Positions 56,070 through 64,000 of a DNA stretch of 64,000 bases are shown here, piece by piece (positions within the stretch are counted from its first letter, which is position 1; each line of letters begins with the position of its first letter). The notes below the pieces were generated by a model that saw only the letters and a program-made list of their open reading frames with translations, searched no databases and was not told where the DNA came from. The DNA lies in the NCBI GenBank assembly GCA_950295325.1, contig OX485807.1:29359666-29423665 (forward strand). Reading direction: 5' to 3'. The translations under genes and the position numbers were made by a program. Source of the DNA: Polytrichum commune (taxonomy: Eukaryota; Streptophyta; Polytrichopsida; Polytrichales; Polytrichaceae).

Positions 56070-59000
56070 ACAATGGATAGAAGATCTAGCTACCATAGGC
56101 AAAAAAACCAAAGCCAAAGCACATAAAATCACCACCAAACAAACCTCAATCAACTGCAAAACAACCATAACAAAAATAGACCCCTAATCAACATCAAGCC
56201 TAAAACTATACACAAAAAGATATTCCAACCAACAACCAAAAATTCCCTAGACTGTATCCAAACATCACAAGGTACTATACTCACTAAACCCACGAATATA
56301 GCCACTGAAATCTACCACACCCAACAAAAATCATTCCAAAGACAAACACCCATTTGTGATGACACCACAGACCATCCCAACACATACATGTGCACAATTC
56401 GTAAATACCCATGGCACACACACGACAGTCTCATACTTAATAAGAGAGGACCCCAAAACACACAAATTAGCACACAATTTACCAGAATAATATATAACAA
56501 ATGTATCAAAAGACTCAATAGAGGCAAAGCCCCCGGCCCAGACAATATCCCTAATGACATAATCAAAGCACTAACCCCACAATGTCAGAACCTCATATTT
56601 TTATTTTTCCAATAATGCTATAAACAAAGAGAAATTCCTAATTACTAGAAACACAGTAAAACCATCCTCTTACACGAGAAAGAAAACCCCATCCACCTCG
56701 CCAACTACAGACCAATAGCGTTAGCTAACACGATATACAAATTATATACTAGTACCATAACAACCCTCCTCATATGCTATGGAGAACAAAATAGACTACT
56801 ACACTTTAGCTAAGAAGGCTTCCGACCACAGCGCAACACCTCAAGGTAAATGCAAATGATAACAACAACCCTAGAGGACGCAAAATTAACCAATCAAGAC
56901 ATCTATTTCACATACATCGATTTAAAAAACGCCTTCGGCTCCATCGATCATGCAAAACTGTTGGCCCTCATGAAAGACCTTGGCTACCCATTAGACACAA
57001 TTGAAATTGTAGGAAATATATACAAAAACTCCACCACCGCCTTCACCGGCAACCACTTCGGAACCACACCATCCATTGAAATTAGCCGTGGCACCATACA
57101 AGGTGACACACTTAGCCCATACTTATTCATTATCTTCCTAGAACCACTCCTATGATGGCTAGAAAAAGGGGATACGGGGTACCACTTCAACACATCCCTC
57201 GCCACATGTACCACATCAGCATACACTGATGACCTAGCCATTCTCTATGACAAAATACAACACATCCAACCCCAAATAACCAAACTTCAAAAATTTGTAG
57301 AATGGGCACATATGGACCTTAACCTAACTAAATGCGCCATTACGAGATGCCCCAATAAGTCCAAATTCAAACCAAATACCTTTAAAGCATACATCGAATC
57401 CCAAAACATCACATACAAAGCAAAGAACTTCCCAACCCTCACACAAAATGAACCATATACATACATAGGCATTCAACTAATGCCATCACTTAAATGGCAC
57501 CTACATAAAGAAATCACACTAAACAAAGCCAAACAACAAAACAAACTACTAACCACCTCCCCAGCTAGCCTCAAACAAAAATTCAAAATATTAAATACAG
57601 TCATAAAATACCGGATAGCATACGCATACTATGCAGTCCCATTTTCCAAATCCGACATCAAAACCCTCGATAAGATAATAAGCAAACTAACAAAAGAAAT
57701 CAGCAACATACCCAAAAGCACGGCCAACATCCTCACACACCTCCCACACGAAAACTGCGGCATAAACGTAACCTCACTACTACCGGACTACATACATTGT
57801 ATAGGCCAACAATTAATACAAGTCCTCAATGACCCAGGCCAATTAGGTATCATATACCAAGGCTTAACCAAATACATAGCTGCCAAATATGGAGGATCCC
57901 TACACTTACCCAAACTCAAACAACATGCATGCTCCAGATCACCCATAGCACGAACACTCTACCTACTAGAAAGAGAATATGAAATACACATCGCCACCAC
58001 GAATAAGGCATTCCCCATTAAAAAAACCCCACTAGAACTAGCCTGGCAAACCAACCCCACATACGCCAACCTACCAGAAAACTCCAAAACACAATCACAA
58101 AAATACCTAAACAAACTCTACATGTACGGTATAACAACACTACCACAAATCCAAAATAACACCAACATGGCCATACTAACCCCTGACGAATTTCGTACAA
58201 CATACAAACATGTGCCCAAAATTATCAAGGCGGCACTAGAACAAGCTCAACTAATATCCCCCCCCCCCCCCCCCCCCACACACACACAACTACCCACGCC
58301 CCAAAGAGACCCCCAACTAGCTCAACAAACAACCTCCATCAACACACACAACCCACGCTCACCCTCACAACCCACGCTAGGACAAGCAATACACAAGATA
58401 ATAGAAGAAAGAACCACTACCATAAAAGATAAATGGGGCGTACAGGCCATCACAAGAAAATACTTATGCCAATGGAAGAATATGGAAAGCACCACACAAC
58501 AATGGCGTACAGAAGAGGACCTCCTACATCCGGATAACATTTTACTAAACCACAACCTACTAATCATAACATATTACCACAAAGCAATGGTAGAAAAAGA
58601 AACCACCAATACATACACCAACTTCCTTAACCACGTCCAAACAATAGATCAAAAATTCATACTCCCACCACTTAAAATTACTAACCTCAAAATGGCCACC
58701 CAAGAGTGCAACCCGGATAAAGACATCCTCACCAATAAACCAACAATACAAACACAAGACCTGAAATCCAATGTATTCGACCAACATGGCAACCACATCG
58801 CCACCCTCAATACCGAAATAATACAATGGCTATGGAATCAATTTTCGCACAACAACCTACAACACCTAACCAACTTCCTACAACCTCCACCATAAGATTT
58901 TGAAACCGAAGTCCTTTGGCTCCTCCAAAGATACATAACCATACTCCCAAAAAAGAAGCCAAAGAAGATTCAACCAAATAACCTACACCAAACGCTACAC

Positions 59001-60394
59001 CCCAAAATTACCAAACTATTAATAAACTCTTTTAATATCATACACTCATACTACTCATCCCCCCTCACATGCCCCACACAACTAACACATTATTACTCAC
59101 CACACACCCATGATATAATATTTGGCTCAATGGGGCACGTCAAATCCACAAAATGGACAGGAATAGACCTAGCATTCCCTATGAACCGCAACACGACACT
59201 AGAAGCCATCCACTGGGCTAGAATGGCTGCCAAGGAAGATACAAACACAATTACCATACTCATAACACACCACAAGGACTGGACATCACAACAACTACCA
59301 ATTACCACGAACACCGACACGTCATGGCAACAGTACCACCACGCACTATCTAGTATAACCCCACACCGGAATGGCCAAAGTATTACCAATACTACGAACC
59401 ATCCATCACGTCAATCATCTGCATCCATAACCAAACAAACGTACCTGAGACTATACAAACCCCAACTGAACTACAACAAGTCCTAAAACAAACAATAAAC
59501 TCACATATAGATACCCACCCCATCAAACCCACCCCCACACGCTATAATGTTAAATTCTCCACCACATGGAAAAATGCCCCTAAAACAACCATCACCCACA
59601 CTAAACACAACATCACAATACCACTTAAATTCCACCCACAACAATGTGTATACACGGACGGCTCATTCATCCCGCCAACAAAAAAACTCTGAAGGACAAA
59701 TAGAAGGCAATACCGCAGGTTCAGGTGTATACAACCCCAACAACAACACACAAATATCAGAAAGACTACCGGACTACCAAAATATACTCAAAGCCGAATT
59801 AAATGCAATCCTCATTGCCATCAAAAACATTGAAAATACCCAAATCAACACACACTTATTTACAGACAACCTTAATAGCATATACCTAATCAATAACCAT
59901 ATCCAACACCCAACCTCACAACATAACCACCCAGACAAGCTACTTATAACAACTATAGTACGACAAATATACTGGACCCCACACACAATCCACATACACA
60001 AAGTACGCGCACACTCAGGCATAACCGGAAATGAAATAACTAACACACTAGCAAATGAAGGCACAACCAAAGACAAACCAACCAAAACCCCACGCATCCA
60101 TACAACCCGCACCACCCCATACTGGCTAGCATGCTGCCCAACAACCACACATGATGGAGCAATTCGTAACCTACACACATTCGTAACGAAAGAACACAAA
60201 ACTAGAGAAACAACCTTAGCCAAACACAAATTCCCATACGTCGACAAATGGCTCTCAAATACCCGAATCAACCAGAAACTATCCAATCACTTTTGGCATA
60301 ATGAAAAAGTGCCAGACACTCAAATCACCCAAACACTAAAATTTAGATATGCCCAATACATGGGCAATCACATGAAAAATATATTTTGGCCCCT
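56070..60394 (+). pseudogene. Non-LTR retrotransposon with RT and RNase H, G-poor
   Basis: One frame runs from about 56181 to about 59370. RT motifs are GKAPGPDNIPNDI (about 56522-56560), ANYRPIALANTIYK (56700-56740), the GFRP block (56817), motif A IDLKNAFGSID (56920-56950), motif B RGTIQGDTLSP (57088-57120) and motif C YTDD (57220-57231, usually YADD). An uninterrupted 527-codon stretch covers thumb and connector (57312-58895). In-frame stops lie at 56613, 56646, 56811, 56847, 57153 and 58893. Small frameshifts at about 56178, 59370 and 59685 (an A7 run) flank the RNase H domain. That domain keeps Asp (59657), Glu (59797), Asp (59865) and His (60011), but the last acidic residue is Asn (about 60042). 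RNase H places it near the I/R1 type of LINEs. Endonuclease was not recognised. It was probably once active and is now dead. Confidence 0.85.
58258..58277 (+). repeat. 20-base C run inside the RT element
   Basis: Twenty consecutive C followed by (AC)5. It keeps the reading frame and encodes prolines in the connector region. Such a run is slippage-prone and its length is sensitive to sequencing error. Confidence 0.8.
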
Positions 60395-60720
60395 CACTGT
60401 GAGGCCAAACCACTCACCCTTAAGCGTCCTAGTCCGGGTGAGGGAGTGGGTATCACATTCATGTTCACATAGTTCCCCCCTACCAAGTTCATGAAACTCC
60501 AATTCAATTCCCATTAATTCTTGCACACCAATTCATTTCATAATAAGAATACAAGCATTGAAAAATGCTCTTCTCCTTCTTCCTAAGCTAACTACAACCC
60601 AACACTTAAATCCCTAATCACCTAGCCTACCATCTAAGTGCCATTAGTGCACTTGGGCATTCCCATGCCGACCGGTTCGCCAATGGTCCATACCCGTTCG
60701 ATATCCAGGCTCCAAACCAA
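60395..60720. other. Junction beyond the RT element
   Basis: CCACTCACCC and GGGTGAGGGAGTGG (60409-60449) form an imperfect hairpin immediately after the element's coding similarity stops. It might mark the edge of another insertion. There is no gene. Confidence 0.4.
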
Positions 60721-61275
60721 CGAGCTACTTAGTCTTCTCCTTCCCCAAACCAACAGCTAATAGCCTTCTGTCCCAGGCCGGGCAGCTAATTAGCTTGCTC
60801 CTTACCCAAACCAGCAGCTAATAGCCTTCTGTCCCCAAGCCAGGCAGCTAATTAGCTTCTCCTTCCTAAATCAGCAGCTGATAGCCTTTAGTCCCAAGCC
60901 GGGCAGCTAATAGCCTTCTCCTCTCCAACCAACAGCTAATAGTTCACAGTCCCAACAGTCGAGCAGCTAATTAACTTGCTCCTTACAAACCAGCAACTAA
61001 TAGTTCACAGTCCCAAGCCAGGCAGCTAATTAGCTTGCTCCTTACCCAAACCAGCAGCTAATAGCCTTCTCCTTCCCCAAACCAACAGCTAATAATTTAC
61101 AGTCTCAACAGTCGAGTAGCTAATAGCCTTCTCCTTCCAAACCAACAGCTAATAGCCTTCTCCTTCCCCAAACCAGCAGCTAATAGCCTTCTCCTCTCCA
61201 AACCAACAACTAATAGTTCAAAGTCCCAATAACCGAACAACTAATTAGCTTGCTCCTTATAAACCAGTAGCTAAT
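60721..61275 (+). repeat. Minisatellite of CAGCTAATAGCC units
   Basis: About 17 variants of a 30-36 bp unit such as CAGCTAATAGCCTTCTCCTT-CCCAAAC occur. Two sub-types often alternate: one with TAGCCTTCTCC and one with AGTCCCAAGCCGGGCAGCTAATTAG. AGCT is present in nearly every unit. No frame is kept, so this is satellite-like rather than a repeat protein. Confidence 0.85.
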
Positions 61276-61349
61276 AAGTTGTCCGGACTGCCCGGCTTAG
61301 CTTACTTTCACAGTCCCAAGCCGGGCAGCGAGGGAAGCTATCTTATAAG

Positions 61350-61400
61350 CGATGAGCAATGAGCAGTGAGCGGTGAGCAGTAAGACATGAGCAGTGAGCG
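61350..61400 (+). repeat. Short GAGCAGT tandem
   Basis: GAGCAATGAGCAGTGAGCGG and neighbouring words repeat a 7-base motif about seven times. Confidence 0.6.
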
Positions 61401-61404
61401 GTAA

Positions 61405-61645
61405 TATATGAATAATGAATTCAAAAATAGTAAAGGTGCACAGGTTAGGGTACATGAACTAAATATAGTACTACATGAATTGAAGATTTTCAAATGTAAA
61501 GAGTTCAAATGAAGCAAGAAGGAATCGTATTACCGTGGACCATTGGAAATACTTCCAGTCCATTGCTAATTTTCATTATAACAATCCAAACCAAAACATG
61601 TCATTTTTTGACATTCAAATATATGGTACTTAATAGACCATTTGC
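61405..61645. other. AT-rich stretch downstream of the MULE gene
   Basis: It probably contains the 3' end of the minus-strand MULE transcript. No terminal inverted repeat was recognised. Confidence 0.35.
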
Positions 61646-62951
61646 AATACTACTCACACTCTACAATACCAGCAAGTTTAAGTAGTCGCATGACCTCGTT
61701 ATAGGTATATGTAGGTGCATGAATGAACTTGTCACTCTCGTAATCCACCTTGCACAAAAATCTAAACACATAATAAAAATGTTTACAATACACCCATTTT
61801 CCTTTCTTTCGCAATGCATGAGAGGACATTTTCGTGAAATCCGGGCATGTGCAATGCGGGATGTCGCCAATTGTGACATGGTATGTGATATCTTGCTTGG
61901 AGACAATGTTGATTATCACTCCAAAGCCCGGATATGGAATGGCAGTGACCCCAACCACATAGTAACCCTCCATGAGTCCGGCACTCTCCCATTTGTTTTT
62001 GTGATCCGCTAGCGGTGTTGTTGGATTACGACGCACTGTCTTCCCAAACCTGAATGTAGGGTGGGCATCCGGGTTTGGTGGCATAGAAAAATGCGAGCGA
62101 GGGATGGGGAGAGTTGCAATTGTTGAAAGCCTACGACGAGGGGACAATGCCTCCCTCTGCTGTAGTTGAAATCCAGCATCTTCAAGTGCCAAAACCTCCT
62201 CTCTCGATAGATTGGTACCTATCTTTACCGGCCACGTGTTGGGTACTATAAGCCAGTCCAACACATATTTCTTTTTACTGCCACTCACACAACGCTTGAT
62301 GTCGTCAGGGCAAAACCAAAATTAATACTCCACATTGTTGGGAGATCGAAATTCCTTCCTGAGCCCTTTGTATGTTGGGGCAGGTGTGCCATGTTTCCCA
62401 GTCCTGATTTTAGCATTGCACATAGGCCCTGTAATGGCCTGCAGTGCCCAACATCGTTTGGCTGAGTTGGGTGGTAATCTTGCAATGTGCCAGTTGGAAG
62501 CAAGACAATCAGTCTCTAACACGGATGTAGTATGAGCCACACCATGAATTGCAGAACTCAACGATTATTCTATGCGTTGACGAGTTGCTCGGGTGTTGGG
62601 ACGTGGAATGGAATAGTTCACTTTGTCGGGTCGATGAGAGTCATAATCAGCACCCGGTGGTAGGTTGAGTTTGCGTTTGGTGGAACCAAAGAGTTCTGAC
62701 CCTTCCAATGCACAATCTCTAGTGTTGACATCTTCTGCCCCTGGGTAAGACTTCATGGCATCAGCCAATATTTTTGGATCTCCACACCTGGTAGCTGCTT
62801 TGAGTTTCAAGGAGGCCGAATTAGGACCTCTACCATCAGACCCCCCTTTCAACCATGTCCGGTAATTTGCAATTTGCATGAAGGCACCGATCATGTCGTC
62901 CACTGTAGCTTCATATAAACAAGTCATCTTCTTGCCGGACTGTTGGAGCCA

Positions 62952-63063
62952 TTTGTTGTGTACAGTCTCTGCAAGGTTGCATGTTGGCATTTCCGCACGC
63001 TCTTCTATTGTCATATCCTATGAACAACACACAAATACAATGATAAGACAAACATAAGATAGA
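62952..63063 (-). repeat. Duplicated MULE intron/exon junction, proximal copy
   Basis: TTTGTTGTGTACAGTCTCTG to AACATAAGATA is repeated at 63331-63443 with about 90% identity by eye. The copies lie 379 bp apart, in direct orientation. This copy continues into the open exon, so it is the original. Confidence 0.85.
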
Positions 63064-63075
63064 TTATATATCTAG

Positions 63076-63331
63076 GTTTGGGTCGTTCGACCCAAAATGG
63101 CTCCCACGTTTGGGTCGAACGACCCAAACTGCCTACAAGGTTTGGATCGAACGACCGAAACTATTTGCGTAGTTTGGGTCATTCGACCCAAAATGGCTGC
63201 CACGTTTGGATCCAACGACCCAAACTGTTTGCGCAGTTTGGGTCGTTCGACCCAAAATGACTGCCACGTTTGGGTCGAACGACCCAAACTGCATTCAAGG
63301 TTTGGGTCGAACGATCCAAATTGTTTGTTGT
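63076..63331. repeat. Eight-unit, 32-bp palindromic array
   Basis: Units start at 63076, 63108, 63140, 63172, 63204, 63236, 63268 and 63300, all exactly 32 bp apart. Each has G plus a 20-bp palindrome, consensus TTTGGGTCGTTCGACCCAAA (GAAC or TTC centres), and an 11-bp spacer. Spacers fall in three types in the order A B C A C A B C: A is ATGGCTSCCAC, B is CTGCMTWCAAG, C is CTRTTTGCGYA. Several palindromes carry one change on one side. Frames run open across it on both strands because 96 bp is a multiple of three, but the readings (FGSNDPN, FGSFDPN) merely mirror the repeat. Confidence 0.95.
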
Positions 63332-63443
63332 TTGTTGTATACAATCTCTGCAAGGTTGCATGTTGGCATTCACACACGCTCTTCTATTGTCATATCCTAT
63401 GAACAACACAGAAAGACAAAGATAAGAAAAACATAAGATATAT
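63331..63443 (-). repeat. Duplicated MULE intron/exon junction, distal copy
   Basis: This is the second copy of 62952-63063. It includes an intact acceptor, TTCATAG|GATATG, at 63397/63396, but its exon part has a TGA stop (GAGCGTGTGTGA) and runs into the palindromic array. Confidence 0.85.
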
Positions 63444-64000
63444 TACATTGAGTAATAAAGTTTGATATGTACTTACAAGTAGCATATGGCCACCCCATTG
63501 TCTGTAATGAAAGTGCCAAAATCCCAACCACTCTGAAAGGCCAAGGATGCCTTCTTCGAAGGCAGCTTCAGATGACAACCACCAAGAACGAATCACATGG
63601 TACTTGGTCTAAGCGTCGTCCATTGTTTTCGCGTCTTTGTAATATTTGCATATTTGTTTGTGATGAAATTGCAAGGATGGTTTGATATACTTTTGGGTCA
63701 CCTTATCCAAGCTTGCGGACCAATGGAAAAGACATGTACGCTCACGTGAAACCATGGGTAGACTTGGATCACCATCCCCGTAAATCGCCCTCACCGCATT
63801 CCAATTAGCTTGAGTACTATCAGCCATAAACCCTTTGAAGTTTACGTTTGGTACACCATTTTCTGCCATGACAGCATTCAAATTTTCCCAAAAGAGAATT
63901 TGTGCTGCACCATTTTCAGATTGCATGTCACAACACGCAATAGTCAACACTTTACAGTATCGACTATCGTACACATGGCAAGCCATGGTCATCCAGTCCT

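Larger units (their letters stand above)
61650..64000 (-). pseudogene. Mutator-like (MULE) transposase with SWIM finger, partial
   Basis: Exon 1 (from beyond the window end to 63477) encodes part of the DDE-type MULE core, for example GFMADSTQANWNAV followed by RTCLFHW. It ends at a consensus donor, CTT|GTAAGT. Exon 2 starts GATATGACAATAG at 63017 and runs in one frame to 61650. It carries NLAETVHNKWL and a C-terminal SWIM zinc finger (CTC about 61850, then CKH about 61788). This protein would cut and join transposon DNA in the nucleus. In-frame stops at 63609-63611 (TAG), 62565-62567 (TAA) and 62322-62324 (TAA) make it inactive without any frameshift. The exon 2 start is duplicated at 63331-63443 with a palindromic array between the copies. 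Splicing to the upstream acceptor (63397) would hit TGA eight codons later. Confidence 0.85.

Noticed and set aside
58322-58826. Minus-strand ORFs opposite the RT element (81-88 codons, and 170 codons at 59774-60286)
   Set aside because: They are shadows of the G-poor coding strand, which lacks stop codons on the reverse strand.
56613-58895. Stop codon reassignment or U-to-C RNA editing to explain the in-frame stops
   Set aside because: All three stop codons occur in frame, frameshifts and a lost catalytic Asp are also present, and the thioredoxin gene reads with the standard code. U-to-C editing is known from organelles of some seedless plants, not for nuclear transposons.
63076-63331. CRISPR-like look of the 32-bp array (21-bp repeat, 11-bp spacer)
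   Set aside because: Spacers are too short and recur as three types, the repeat is a full palindrome, and the setting is a plant transposon gene with an intron. CRISPR arrays have longer, unique spacers and lie in prokaryotic DNA.
63078-63402. Open frames of 60-101 codons on both strands across the palindromic array, as a repeat protein
   Set aside because: They follow from a 32-bp unit repeated in multiples of three and from the palindrome lacking stop codons. Both strands and several frames are open alike.

Overview
This window looks like nuclear DNA of a land plant with a large, transposon-filled genome. The evidence is one spliced cytosolic thioredoxin h gene with GT-AG introns and an intron in its 5' leader, surrounded by plant-type transposable elements: Stowaway-like and Tourist-like MITEs, a LINE with a zinc-binding C-terminal domain, Ty1/copia debris, a Mutator-like (MULE) transposase with a SWIM finger, and a tRNA-derived SINE. 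No rRNA, tRNA, organellar or bacterial genes were seen. The lineage cannot be fixed by reading alone. From memory, the style of the two LINEs suggests a seedless plant (bryophyte, lycophyte or fern), but no search was run.

Layout. Positions 1-15,800 are AT-rich and built from short non-autonomous elements (families called M1, M2, M3, J, K and L here), with SINE copies at 597-750 and 7,947-8,211, a Tourist-like MITE at 9,244-9,560 and two adjacent foldback elements at 11,970-12,363. Positions 15,800-21,800 are richer in GC. They hold a hAT-like MITE (16,844-17,344), a large inverted repeat (16,195-16,475 against 18,640-18,925), a second Tourist-like MITE and unrecognised gene-like text. Positions 21,800-39,750 are again repeats: a 278-bp tandem array (26,551-27,772), two Stowaway-like MITEs, a pair of 424-bp repeats, and the cleanest SINE copy, with a 17-bp target duplication (34,175-34,369). 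A 5'-truncated, decayed LINE occupies 39,767-43,412. A pogo/Tigger-like transposase relic lies at about 47,100-48,299. The thioredoxin gene runs from about 48,850 to 51,100, and the core of its promoter region has a degenerate second copy 3.3 kb upstream (45,349-45,640). A copia RNase H remnant lies at 53,413-53,787.

The right end is the most unusual part. A LINE with reverse transcriptase and RNase H (about 56,070-60,394) is strikingly poor in G and keeps one frame for 3.2 kb, broken only by nonsense codons. It is preceded by four tandem palindromic repeats (55,894-56,060) and followed by a minisatellite (60,721-61,275). Next comes a MULE gene on the minus strand, running off the window end. 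An array of eight exactly 32-bp palindromic units sits between two copies of its intron/exon junction. The two palindromic arrays share a GGTCG-centred design and are the best candidates for something not yet described.

Working together: thioredoxin h is the only gene that appears functional. Everything else is mobile or decayed DNA that has inserted into, duplicated or surrounded it; one M3-family repeat lies inside its last intron. Family names such as M1, M2 and R are local labels used only in this annotation.
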